Assembly (NCBI RefSeq): GCF_019331795.1
Contig: NZ_JAHPZL010000008.1
Location: forward strand, 613,104 to 677,103
DNA: 64,000 nucleotides
Direction of reading: 5' to 3'
Source: Austwickia sp. TVS 96-490-7B
GTDB taxonomy: Bacteria; Actinomycetota; Actinomycetes; Actinomycetales; Dermatophilaceae
A program made the position numbers and the translations under genes. This document shows, piece after piece, positions 54,833-63,603 of this stretch. The notes beneath the pieces are model-generated. The model was not told the origin of the DNA and did no database searches. It saw nothing but the letters and a program-made list of their open reading frames with translations. Numbering within the stretch: position 1 is the first letter of the stretch; every line of letters starts with the position of its first letter.

Positions 54833-57292
54833 TCATGCATCCCGACGACGTCCGCCGTCCCGTCCATCGCCGTACGGCCGACGGCCGGACCCTCCGTGAG
54901 AACGCGGGGAGCGACCACCGTCGCCGCCGAAGCGACCCCGCCCACCGAAGCGGCTTGAGCGCTTGGGACGCGGTTCCACGATGCGAAGGTAAGCCTCCTC
55001 CGGTACCGGGACACCGCTGGTACGACGAGCGCCGGTGGCCGCCAACAAGGCGTCATCACCCGGAGCAACCCGGGTCGGGACCACATTGACACCTGCCGCG
55101 CTGCAGAGACGTTCCACGGTGCGCCGTTGATGCGGAAGCGCCAACGTCACCACAGTGCCCCGCTCACCAGCCCGCGCGGTTCGCCCTGCCCGGTGCAGAT
55201 AGTCCTTGTGGTCTGCTGGGGGGTCGACCTGAAGCACCACTGACACCTCGTCCACGTGGATACCCCGAGCTGCCACATCGGTGGCCACCAGCACCGGCAT
55301 CCGGCCGTCCTTAAACGCTGCCAAAACGCGGTTACGGGCACCCTGGTTGAGCCCGCCGTGCAATGCCGCAGCCAGCACGCCTTGTTCACGGATCTCCCGG
55401 GCAACTCGGTCAGCGCCGAGCTTGGTGCGCACAAAGACGATGGTCCGCCCGTCCCGGTTGGCAACCTGGGCAGTGACTACCTTCTTGTGGTTGGGCTCGA
55501 GGAGCAACACGTGGTGGTCCATCGTGGTGACGCTGGCGGTGGCTTCGTCTGTGGAGTGGACCACTGGCTCAGACAAGTAGCGTTCGACGACCGTGTCGAT
55601 GCCTTTGTCCAGGGTCGCGGAGAACAGCAATCGCTGTCCGCCTGCGGGAATCAGATCAAGGATCTCAGTGACCGCTGGCAGGAAACCCATGTCAGCCATG
55701 TGATCAGCTTCGTCAAGGACAGCGATGTTGACGTCATCCAATAGCACCGCGCCACGTTCGAGCAGGTCGACCAACCGCCCCGGGGTTGCGATGAGCAGGT
55801 CCACCCCACGGTCGAGGGCCGCGAATTGACCCGTGTAAGCCAGCCCGCCAGCCACCAGCTTGTGCCGCACTCCCACCACATGAGCCAACGGTTCCAAGGC
55901 GTCACTGACCTGCATTGCGAGCTCTCGGGTGGGCACCAGCACGAGCGCACGGGGCCGACGGGGCTGCGCCGGACCGGCGTCGACGAGACGCGCCAAGGTC
56001 GGCAGACCAAAAGCCAGCGTTTTACCCGAACCAGTCTGTCCTCGGCCAAGCACGTCCCGGCCGGCCAGCGAGTCAGGAAGCGTTGCTGCTTGGATCGGGA
56101 AGGGGGTGGTGATGCCATCGCGCGCCAACCGACGTACCAACGGTTCTGGGACACCTGCCTGCGCGAACCCGTTATCGGCTGCGACGTCAACGTCTACTAC
56201 CGGGGTCTGCTCTGGCATCTCCCGCACCGGAGCATCCGTACGCCGCAGACGCTCCGCGTGGTGATCGACCCGGTGCTCCGGACGACGACGGGCCCGGAAG
56301 TCCTGATCAGTGGTCGGCCGGTCACCGCGGTGTTCGCCGCGAGCTGGTCTAAAGTCCTCCCGACGCGGGCCACGCGAATCCCGCTGCGGGAAAGAACGAC
56401 GCGCGTCGCCGTCACGGTCTGTTCGAGACGAGTCACGGTCGCGCCAGGAGCGGTCTGGGATGAACTCTCGACGTTCCCGGTCGTCACGACGATTGGTGCG
56501 GTAACGATCATCTTGACGCTCATCACGCCGAGTGTCGCCGTACCGGTCATCCCGACGGGGACCGCGCGCTCGATCATCGCCGCTGTAGCGGTGATCGGGG
56601 CGCTCCCGGCCCTGCTGACTATCCCGCTGGTCCCAACGCTGCCCCGCGCCTCGGTAGCCGCTGTCTTCGCGGCGGTCACGACGGGGCCCCCGCGGGGTAT
56701 CGTCGCGACGGTATCGGCTGTCTCCACGGTCCTGATCGCTACGACGGTCCCGACCCGGCTGGGCAGAGTCACGCTCACGCCACGGACGGTCCTGTCGACG
56801 GTCTTGGTCGCCGTCAAAACGACGATTTTTCGGTGCGTCTCCGCGGAACGACGGTCGGCGCTCAGCCGAAGCATCTCCATCGCGGCGCCCATATCCGCGA
56901 GGAGCTCCGCTGCGGTTTCCGGAAGTGTCACGCCAGTTTTCCCGGCGGTCACCACGTCCCTGGTTGTCATACCGGTCGCGGCTATCACCGCGCTGAGGGC
57001 GGGCGTATCCGCGATCCCCGCTCCGACCCTCCCGGGACTGGTCATTTCCCCGGAAGCCAGATCCGCCGTCTCGGTTATCACGAGCTGGTCTGGCATCACG
57101 GTCGTAGCCGCGGTCTTTGCTCTCACCTCGACGAGGGCCGCCACGATCAGGACGAGCCGGCTCTACCCGACCCCAGGTCGGGGAAGACGCCCGCTGACGT
57201 CCGCGAGGAGCTCCGCTGCGCGCCTCAGCTTTCTGAGCCGCTGTCCATCGAGATTTCTTCTTCGCTGCCGGAGCAGGTTTGTGCGCTGTCAT
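54833..57292 (-). CDS. DEAD-box RNA helicase with long disordered RG/RD-rich N-terminus
   Basis: About 819 residues. The first 350 or so are a low-complexity region of Arg, Asp, Gly and Tyr with many RDxR, RGD and DRY units. The helicase core starts near FAQAGVPEPLVRRLARDGI, with Walker A GQTGSGKT, DEAD box (VLDEADHMADMG), SAT (LLFSATLDKG) and motif VI HRAGRTARAGERG. A basic Gly/Arg tail ends it. The core is CsdA/RhlE-like. The ATG at 57292 has AAGGAAGG upstream. Such tails drive RNA binding and condensates in other systems; not shown here. Confidence 0.93.
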   Translation of the reverse strand: MTAHKPAPAAKKKSRWTAAQKAEARSGAPRGRQRASSPTWGRVEPARPDRGGPRRGESKDRGYDRDARPARDNRDGGSGFRGNDQSREGRSGDRGYARPQRGDSRDRYDNQGRGDRRENWRDTSGNRSGAPRGYGRRDGDASAERRPSFRGDAPKNRRFDGDQDRRQDRPWRERDSAQPGRDRRSDQDRGDSRYRRDDTPRGPRRDRREDSGYRGAGQRWDQRDSQQGRERPDHRYSGDDRARGPRRDDRYGDTRRDERQDDRYRTNRRDDRERREFIPDRSWRDRDSSRTDRDGDARRSFPQRDSRGPRREDFRPARGEHRGDRPTTDQDFRARRRPEHRVDHHAERLRRTDAPVREMPEQTPVVDVDVAADNGFAQAGVPEPLVRRLARDGITTPFPIQAATLPDSLAGRDVLGRGQTGSGKTLAFGLPTLARLVDAGPAQPRRPRALVLVPTRELAMQVSDALEPLAHVVGVRHKLVAGGLAYTGQFAALDRGVDLLIATPGRLVDLLERGAVLLDDVNIAVLDEADHMADMGFLPAVTEILDLIPAGGQRLLFSATLDKGIDTVVERYLSEPVVHSTDEATASVTTMDHHVLLLEPNHKKVVTAQVANRDGRTIVFVRTKLGADRVAREIREQGVLAAALHGGLNQGARNRVLAAFKDGRMPVLVATDVAARGIHVDEVSVVLQVDPPADHKDYLHRAGRTARAGERGTVVTLALPHQRRTVERLCSAAGVNVVPTRVAPGDDALLAATGARRTSGVPVPEEAYLRIVEPRPKRSSRFGGRGRFGGDGGRSPRSHGGSGRRPYGDGRDGGRRRDA

Positions 57293-57495
57293 GACGCCTT
57301 CCTTGTGCGTCTGGTGCGCGCAGAACTTCCGCTGAGCCACAGCGGCAGTCACCGGCGCACGGTCGCCATACCGGCGACGGGGCGGGCCGGGACGACGGAT
57401 GCCGCCCGGCAGAGAGCCCCTCGACGTCAGCAGCATTGCGCGGTGTGGGGCGTGGATTGATGATGTTCACCCGCCACAATGCGGGACTTTCCAGC

Positions 57496-57909
57496 TTACC
57501 AGCGGCTTTGAGGTGCCTTGACCGCGACCCGGGAGCCCCACCACGCCAGCGCAGTCGAGGCCAACGACACCCCCACCAGATCGGCCACCGCGTCCCAGGG
57601 GTCACCACTGCGCCCGGGCACCCACAACGCCTGGACAATTTCACTCACCGGAGCGTGGATCGCACAGATGACAGCGCCCCACCACCATCGCCGCCACACT
57701 CCGGCAGCTGCTAGGACCGGAACCGCGAAGAGAACGACATGGACGACTTTGTCCACACCTGGGAATAAGGGCGGTCCGCCCACAGATGGCGTGTATAAAG
57801 CCCACAAGTGAGCACCCACCACCACCATCAGGGTCGCCACAGCGAGGACCTGACGATCCAATCCTCTGCCTGACCGGCCAGCGGGGACACTCTTTGTGGA
57901 AGAACGCAT
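57496..57909 (-). CDS. VanZ-like small membrane protein
   Basis: About 137 residues with three or four membrane helices (LAVATLMVVVGAHLWALY, KVVHVVLFAVPVLAAAGVW, AVICAIHAPVSEIVQALWV, ADLVGVSLASTALAWWG). The H-x-x-x-E/Q-pattern PVSEIVQALWVPGRSGDPWDAVAD matches VanZ-like proteins. Function unknown. ATG 57909 preferred over longer frames. Divergent from trx, 98 bases apart. Confidence 0.82.
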   Translation of the reverse strand: MRSSTKSVPAGRSGRGLDRQVLAVATLMVVVGAHLWALYTPSVGGPPLFPGVDKVVHVVLFAVPVLAAAGVWRRWWWGAVICAIHAPVSEIVQALWVPGRSGDPWDAVADLVGVSLASTALAWWGSRVAVKAPQSRW

Positions 57910-58007
57910 ATCCGACACCCGACCAGTGTCACCCCACTCCCTACCTGGGGCTGACACCAGCGAGACCTTGTCCGGAATGTCTTGGCATCTCATCGCGTTG
58001 CCACGAC

Positions 58008-58388
58008 ATGACGACAATCGACCTCAGCGCCGACACCTTCGAGGAAACAGTCAACAAGGAGGGCATCGTCCTGGTTGACTGCTGGGCCGCGTGGTGCGGG
58101 CCGTGCCGCCAGTTCTCCCCGATCTTCGAAGCCGCCTCGGAAAAACACGCCGACATCACTTTCGGCAAGCTCGACACCGAATCAGAGCCCGAGCTAGCCG
58201 CCGACCTGGAGATCACCTCCATCCCCACCGTCTTCGGCTTCCGTGACGGCGTCTTGCTGTTCGCCCAGCCTGGTGCGCTGCCGGCTGAAGCTCTTGAAGA
58301 GGTCATCAGCCAGATTCGAGGAATCGACATGGCCGAGGTTCACGCCGAGATTGCCCGCCAGGAAGCCGAAAACAGCACCCAGGGCTGA
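58008..58388 (+). CDS. trx: Thioredoxin
   Basis: 126 residues. Redox motif WCGPC at 29-33 (FDCWAAWCGPCRQ-type), then TKLDTESEPELAADLEITSIPTVFGFRDG with the cis-proline. A C-terminal extension of 25 residues (QIRGIDMAEVHAEIARQEAENSTQG) goes beyond the standard fold. No clear Shine-Dalgarno before the ATG. Confidence 0.93.
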   Translation: MTTIDLSADTFEETVNKEGIVLVDCWAAWCGPCRQFSPIFEAASEKHADITFGKLDTESEPELAADLEITSIPTVFGFRDGVLLFAQPGALPAEALEEVISQIRGIDMAEVHAEIARQEAENSTQG

Positions 58389-58423
58389 TCAGACGATCCG
58401 CACCCCATGCCAGGGGCTCCGGC

Positions 58424-58469
58424 ACCAACAACTGAGGGACACCCCGTGGGGTGTCCCTCAGTTGTTGGT
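58424..58469. terminator. 22-bp perfect hairpin after trx
   Basis: Arms 58424-58445 and 58448-58469 are perfectly complementary; the nominal 2-base loop implies that the innermost pairs open. It lies between trx (forward) and ssrA (reverse). No strong U-tract. Confidence 0.85.
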
Positions 58470-58554
58470 CAAGACCGGCTGTTGTTCACGATCAGCTGTC
58501 CCGAACATTGATCCGGATGATGGACCGCACTAGCGTGACGCGCCTGTCATGGCG

Positions 58555-58918
58555 TGGAGGTGGCGGGAATCGAACCCGCGTCCGCCGGCACCGAACCAGG
58601 ACTTCTCCGGGCGCAGTGCGCTCTGGATTTTCTCGGCCCCAGGACTCGCACGCACACGTTCCCTGACAGGCCCAGTCGAGTAAAAGTCCCGCATCGTCCC
58701 CCGACATGACGATGCAGCAAGCTACCTAGCTGACGCCAGGAACTGAGTCGGCAGCGAACTCAGGCTGACGGACTTCGAGGCTCGCTCAGGCGGCGAGGGC
58801 GAAGTCGGTGCGCTTGGAATCGGCACCTATTGGTTTGCCGGGATCGTTAACGAGATAACCCGACATCCTCGACCCGCTTCCCCTGGAATGACAACCGACG
58901 TCGAAACCGATCACCCCC
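58555..58918 (-). ncRNA. ssrA: tmRNA (ssrA)
   Basis: 364 nt. The 5' end GGGGGTGATCGGTTTCGAC and the 3' end with CGCGGGTTCGATTCCCGCCACCTCCA pair as an acceptor stem (GGGGGTG with CACCTCC, one G-U). The tag frame lies at 58824-58786 and reads ADSKRTDFALAA before TGA, ending in the ALAA that ClpXP recognises. CCA is not encoded. smpB lies about 830 bases away on the same strand. Confidence 0.95.
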
Positions 58919-59154
58919 ATGGAGCAGGCGCGTCACGCTGTGCAGTTATCAACAGAAACCAAGCTACGTACAGTACGCGAGCCGCCGGTGCCACCCACGT
59001 CATGTCGATGACCCAGATCTACGAGCCCTGTCCGCAGCTGTCACAGGATACCTGGACCATCAGCAGCACGTCACCTTAGTTATGCCAGGGGCCTGAGCAG
59101 CGCGGAGCGATCGTCATCAACGAATCTAGAGAGCGACGACACCACCCACCCCCT

Positions 59155-59589
59155 TCAGTCGGTGCCGTCAACCTCAGGCTCAGGTGGTTCCCCTCCCAGC
59201 AAGAACATCCTGCCGCTGATCTGATCTGCCGTGACCTCTACGTAGTGGTACTTCTCCGTTGCCACCCAGGGATGCAGCGGCAAGAGCTCGAAGTGTTCCT
59301 TCTCCTCGGGGGAAGTCAGTTCTCGGGCCGTGCCGTAGAGGATGACGCTGGTGGCTTTGCCGTCGCTGACCTCGTCGTACTCGAAAGCGATCTTGTGGTT
59401 GATAGTGACCGCAAGAAGCTTGCTCCCGGACGCCGTGCGGAAGAAGAGCTTTTTTCCCCGGGCATGGTAATTGATGGGGACAATGTCGGGAGAATTCGCC
59501 ACTGAGAACGCTAGGCGGCCATACTCCCGGGCCTCCAAGAGTTCCCAGCACTGCTTCTCGTCGAGGACCTCCATGGTCTGATCGATCAT
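59155..59589 (-). CDS. PNPOx-like flavin/F420-binding protein
   Basis: 144 residues. Split-barrel fold: LLEAREYGRLAFSVANSPDIVPINYH, KKLFFRTASGSKLLAV, HKIAFEYDEVSD, TSVILYGTARELTSPEE and YHYVEVTADQISGRMF. This resembles the actinobacterial PNPOx-like groups. The ATG at 59589 has AGGTGGAAG upstream; the frame is open much further. Lies between ssrA and smpB. Confidence 0.85.
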   Translation of the reverse strand: MIDQTMEVLDEKQCWELLEAREYGRLAFSVANSPDIVPINYHARGKKLFFRTASGSKLLAVTINHKIAFEYDEVSDGKATSVILYGTARELTSPEEKEHFELLPLHPWVATEKYHYVEVTADQISGRMFLLGGEPPEPEVDGTD

Positions 59590-59749
59590 GGTGTGACTTC
59601 CACCTCTCCTGTACGACGGCATCTCATCAAACGCTGGGTCAGACACCGAGAAGATGACACTCAACTCACGAAGCTGCCACGAACGTTGCTGGAAGCGTAC
59701 GCTGTTCGGTCCCGGGGAGGCCCACCGGACTACCGTACGACGCTGATTG

Positions 59750-60220
59750 TCACCGAACTGTGCGCAACGACATCGCCCGCTCCGCCTCACGCCGATCCTG
59801 GCGTTCGCGCAGTGCATGACGTTTGTCGTATTCCTTCTTACCCTTCGCGAGAGCCAGCTCGACCTTGGCCCGACCATCCTTGAAATACAGCGACAAAGGC
59901 ACCAGCGTGTGCCCAGATTCTCGGGTCTTTCCCGTGAGCTTGTCGATCTCCACCCGATGAAGCAACAGTTTGCGTTTGCGGCGAGCCGCATGGTTGGTCC
60001 ACGTACCCTGGCTGTACTCCGGAATGTGCACCCCTTCCAACCACACTTCCCCGCCAGAAATTGAAGCGAATCCGTCCACCAGGGACGCCCGCCCCATCCG
60101 CAAGGACTTCACTTCGGTGCCTTGGAGAACGATCCCCGCCTCCACCGTCGCCTCAATGAGATAATCGTGACGCGCCTTTCGATTCCGCGCGATCACCGAC
60201 GTGCCCTTCTCTTTGGCCAC
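59750..60220 (-). CDS. smpB: SsrA-binding protein SmpB
   Basis: 156 residues. SmpB carries tmRNA to stalled ribosomes. Landmarks: [54 protein letters not shown] and the basic C-terminal tail [20 protein letters not shown] that occupies the mRNA channel. The GTG at 60220 has GGAGGAGG upstream. Confidence 0.97.
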   Translation of the reverse strand: MAKEKGTSVIARNRKARHDYLIEATVEAGIVLQGTEVKSLRMGRASLVDGFASISGGEVWLEGVHIPEYSQGTWTNHAARRKRKLLLHRVEIDKLTGKTRESGHTLVPLSLYFKDGRAKVELALAKGKKEYDKRHALRERQDRREAERAMSLRTVR

Positions 60221-60387
60221 GACCGCCTCCTCCCATCACCAGCCGGTCCGTAGCGTCTCTCACCCGGAGCGGCGCCTCAGCTTACCTGCCACGTCAGGGC
60301 GGACACGAGGAGTTATTCGCTATACCTTCGCTATACCGGCGGGCATCACCTGCCTCTTCGACCCACACCAGTCACGAGGTACCCAGG

Positions 60388-61659
60388 TCAGAACCAGCCA
60401 CGCGGGTTGACTGGCGCCCCATTGACTCGCACCTCCCAGTGCATGTGACACCCGGTGGATTGACCAGTGGTCCCGACCGAACCGATCACCTGCCCCCGAC
60501 TCACCGACCCGCCAGAGACGGCATAACCGGACATGTGGTTGTAGGTGGTGACAATGCCGCCCCCGTGATCGATCCAGACAGCATTTCCGTAGCCACTGAT
60601 CCAGCCAGCATGGATGACCACGCCGTCCCCAGCGGCATAGACCGGCGTACCGCATCCCGCGCCGATGTCCAGCCCCGAGTGCAGCTCCTGCGAGCCAGTG
60701 ACCGGGTTGATCCGCCATCCGAACTCGGAGGTAAACGGACCTGCTACCGGCACCGAGAATCGGCCATTACCGCTGGGAGGTGGCGCTGACGGATTTTGCC
60801 CCTGGTCACGGGCTCGCTGGGCCAGCCGATCCTGAATCTGTTGATTTTGCGCCTGCAACTGCGCAACTCGCTCCTGCTCGGCGGCACGTTCAGCAGAAAC
60901 CGCCTCGGATGCCTTGCGTTGGTCGTTTTCTAGACCTTCCAACCGAGATCGCACCTCGTCAGCTTGCTGACGGGATTCCTGGGCCTGGCGCAGCGCAGCA
61001 GTTGCCTCGACCTTCAACGCGGCGATACGACGTCGTGTCTCGGCCAGTTTGACTTGTTCTTCGTCGGCTCGACGTTTGGCCTCCGCGAGTTCCTGCAGCA
61101 TCACATTCTGGGCGTCGTTGACCTTCTCCACAATGTACATCCGATCGGACAAGTCCTTGGTCCGGTCGGTGTTAAGCACCGCTGACAGTCTTTCCAGACC
61201 CGCCCCTTCGTAAGCCTGGCGGGCCATATTGTCGCGAATATCGGCATGTCTTACCTGCTCAGCTCGGATTGCAGCGATCTTTGCCAGGCCCTCAACTTCT
61301 GCACGTCGAGCCACGTGCAATTCGCCTTCGATCACGCTCTGTCGTTCCTGCGCGGCTTTCTCCGATGCCAACGCCTGATCGAGGGCCTGACGTGCCTCGG
61401 TCAGTTTGGCTTGCGTCGCTTGTAAGGCCAGCACTGCAGATCGGGCGCGCGCTGATAGATGGGCCAACTTGCCTTGGGACTCTTCTAGCGCTGAACGGAC
61501 TTTCTGCTGATCTTGGTCCAGATCGTCGGCATAGGTGACCGCAGTCCCACCGAATAGCCCGGCAGCTACCAGGCACATTGATCCGGCGCAAACAGCCTGA
61601 GCCCACCGTCGGCGGTCCGGGGTTACCCGTTGGCCGAGGTGTTTTGTCCAATGGCGCAC
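60388..61659 (-). CDS. Coiled-coil M23 peptidase, putative FtsEX partner
   Basis: About 423 residues. Signal peptide (WAQAVCAGSMCLVAAGLFG to YADD), a long coiled coil over about 25-270 rich in Glu, Arg, Gln and Ala, then an M23/LytM domain with HSGLDIG and GCHMHWEV (zinc His and Asp ligands present). This is the layout of EnvC/RipC-type murein hydrolases or activators controlled by FtsEX. The GTG at 61659 has GGGGAGG six bases upstream. Only 50 bases separate it from ftsX. Confidence 0.92.
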   Translation of the reverse strand: MRHWTKHLGQRVTPDRRRWAQAVCAGSMCLVAAGLFGGTAVTYADDLDQDQQKVRSALEESQGKLAHLSARARSAVLALQATQAKLTEARQALDQALASEKAAQERQSVIEGELHVARRAEVEGLAKIAAIRAEQVRHADIRDNMARQAYEGAGLERLSAVLNTDRTKDLSDRMYIVEKVNDAQNVMLQELAEAKRRADEEQVKLAETRRRIAALKVEATAALRQAQESRQQADEVRSRLEGLENDQRKASEAVSAERAAEQERVAQLQAQNQQIQDRLAQRARDQGQNPSAPPPSGNGRFSVPVAGPFTSEFGWRINPVTGSQELHSGLDIGAGCGTPVYAAGDGVVIHAGWISGYGNAVWIDHGGGIVTTYNHMSGYAVSGGSVSRGQVIGSVGTTGQSTGCHMHWEVRVNGAPVNPRGWF

Positions 61660-61709
61660 AACGAACCTCCCCACCCAGGGCGGGAGGGGCCGTTTAGCTC
61701 ATCTCGGCC

Positions 61710-62612
61710 TCACACCCGCACATATCTGATCAGAGCCAACCAGGAGACGACACCGCCAACAATGATTCCCAGCACTGCCATCGTCGGGGCCACTGCCCAC
61801 ACATCGGACATATCGACCCACCGAAAATCCTGGAACCTTCTCGCCAATTGCATCACACCGTAATACACGAATGCGACGAGACCACCTATCGCTAATAAGC
61901 AACCTGCAACGACCGCTGATAACGTTTCCACCATGAAGGGAAGTTGAACACTCGCCTTACTTGCGCCCACCACTCTCTTGATCGCGATCTCGCGACGTCG
62001 ACTCCAGGCGACCTGGCGCACCGTCGTTGATGTCAATAGCACCGTACATACCAACATCAATGCTGACAGGGACCACGCGCCGTACCGCAGGAAATCCATC
62101 GCCCTGAAGAGCGGCTGCAGGATCGCTCGGATGTCCTTGACCGATGAGACGCCAGGCGCCCCGTTGAACGCCTGGTACATCAGGTCATAATCCTTCGGGT
62201 TCGACAGCTTCACCCGGTATGCCGCAGGGATCGCTTCTTGCGGAGTGTCTTGAAAAGCCGGGTTGGTGAACTGTTCCTTAAAACGTTTATAAGCTTCCTC
62301 CTGCGATTCGAAGGCCACATCTTTCACGACCGGTTTCATCGTGTTGAGCTGTTCGCCCAGGTGATCGATCTGATCCTGAGTCACCGCCGTACGTCGGCAG
62401 TTGTCCTCGCTGGAGTTTTTGGTGCATAGAAAGATGGACACCTCGACCTTGTCGTACCAATATCCCTTCGCGGTTTCGACCTGGCGCTGCGCCAACAGCC
62501 CGATCCCGAAAAACAGCAACGACACTGCGGTGACGATCATGATCGACGTCGCCATGGATGCGCTTCGGCGCAGCCCTGTCCACACCTCTCCCAGCAGGAA
62601 CAGAGGCCTCAT
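61710..62612 (-). CDS. ftsX: Cell division protein FtsX
   Basis: 300 residues. Four membrane helices: one near 20-42 (ASMATSIMIVTAVSLLFFGIG), three at the C-terminus. The extracellular loop (about 45-165) holds two cysteines (FLCTKNSSEDNCRR), common in actinobacterial FtsX, and is the site where PG hydrolases dock. It overlaps ftsE (ATGA). Confidence 0.96.
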   Translation of the reverse strand: MRPLFLLGEVWTGLRRSASMATSIMIVTAVSLLFFGIGLLAQRQVETAKGYWYDKVEVSIFLCTKNSSEDNCRRTAVTQDQIDHLGEQLNTMKPVVKDVAFESQEEAYKRFKEQFTNPAFQDTPQEAIPAAYRVKLSNPKDYDLMYQAFNGAPGVSSVKDIRAILQPLFRAMDFLRYGAWSLSALMLVCTVLLTSTTVRQVAWSRRREIAIKRVVGASKASVQLPFMVETLSAVVAGCLLAIGGLVAFVYYGVMQLARRFQDFRWVDMSDVWAVAPTMAVLGIIVGGVVSWLALIRYVRV

Positions 62613-63298
62613 CGCATACCTCCGTAAACTCCACGGTCCTGGTCCCGCACGAGCTTGCCCTCCTGGAGTTCAATCACACGTTTACGCAGCTGGTTGACGA
62701 TGTCGTCATCATGAGTGGCCATCAGCACCGTCGTCCCCGCACTGTTGATCTCGTCGAGCAGCGAGACAATGCCCAAACTCGTGGTGGGGTCGAGGTTGCC
62801 GGTGGGCTCATCAGCGAGAAGCAAAGTGGGCTTCTTCACTACTGCCCGGGCAATCGCCACCCGCTGCTGCTCACCACCGGACAGTTCGTGGGGTAACCGA
62901 CGTCCCATCCCAGCCAGTCCCACGAGATCTAGCGCCTCCGCTACAGCGGTCCGTACGGTTTTGCGTGGGGCTCCCAGGACATGCATGACGTAGGCCACGT
63001 TTTGGTCGACGGTCTTGTCCGGCAGGAGCCGGAAATCCTGGAAAACCATCCCTATGTCCCGACGTAACCGTGGCACCTGCCGCCTCCTGATCTTGACCAG
63101 GTCCCGGCCTGCCACCTCGATCGTTCCAGCGGTGGGGCGTTCCTCTCGCAGAATCAACCGCATCATGGTGGATTTGCCTGACCCGGAGGCTCCCACCAGA
63201 AAGGCGAACTCCCCTGCACCGATGGACACGGTCACGTCGTCCAGAGCGGGGCGCATCACCGATCCGTACTTCTTGGTGACCCCAGCAAAATCGATCAT
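62609..63298 (-). CDS. ftsE: Cell division ATP-binding protein FtsE
   Basis: 229 residues. ABC ATPase: Walker [10 protein letters not shown] (36-44), [12 protein letters not shown], signature [14 protein letters not shown], Walker [13 protein letters not shown] and the switch His in MATHDDD. It powers FtsX signalling to septal hydrolases. prfB, its usual upstream neighbour in actinomycetes, is not here; a divergent transcarboxylase gene is. Confidence 0.97.
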   Translation of the reverse strand: MIDFAGVTKKYGSVMRPALDDVTVSIGAGEFAFLVGASGSGKSTMMRLILREERPTAGTIEVAGRDLVKIRRRQVPRLRRDIGMVFQDFRLLPDKTVDQNVAYVMHVLGAPRKTVRTAVAEALDLVGLAGMGRRLPHELSGGEQQRVAIARAVVKKPTLLLADEPTGNLDPTTSLGIVSLLDEINSAGTTVLMATHDDDIVNQLRKRVIELQEGKLVRDQDRGVYGGMR

Positions 63299-63603
63299 CG
63301 ATCTGTCTACGTCCTTGGTCGAACGATGTTGCAGGCGTAGGGGCCCGGCAACCCTGGCCGCGCGTCGGGCGCGTTGCAGTCGAGACTACGGCGCCCAGGG
63401 TCCCGTCGGGCGCAGGTGGGCCTAGGTGTCGCAGCCCGGGTCAGCCCCTCTCCCGGTGTGGAGACGCCACAGCACCAGGGGTGTCCGGATGTCGACGCGA
63501 CTTGTCCCACACCTCGGAATATGCCGCTGATCCCCGATGACCTAGGTCCTCATTACGTTTCGAGCTGCTGACCGGCCCAACCCGCCCATGCAAGGATGAC
63601 CGC
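63299..63603. other. Divergent intergenic region between ftsE and the 5S-type gene
   Basis: No gene. It must hold the promoters for ftsE (reverse) and the carboxyl-transferase gene (forward). No clear repeat, riboswitch or operator was found by eye. Confidence 0.5.

Noticed and set aside
55826-57460. A 544-codon forward open frame opposite the DEAD-box helicase
   Set aside because: It is the antisense of the Arg/Asp/Gly-rich tail and helicase core; composition is odd (Thr, Val, Ala, Arg), with no ribosome binding site or motif, whereas the reverse frame has full DEAD-box motifs.
58888-59079. Small forward open frame over the tmRNA 5' end
   Set aside because: Overlaps the structured tmRNA 5' end and has no ribosome binding site or conserved content.
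63299-63603. Riboswitch upstream of the carboxyltransferase gene
   Set aside because: I looked for cobalamin-type and other conserved boxes and found none; the region merely is GC-rich.
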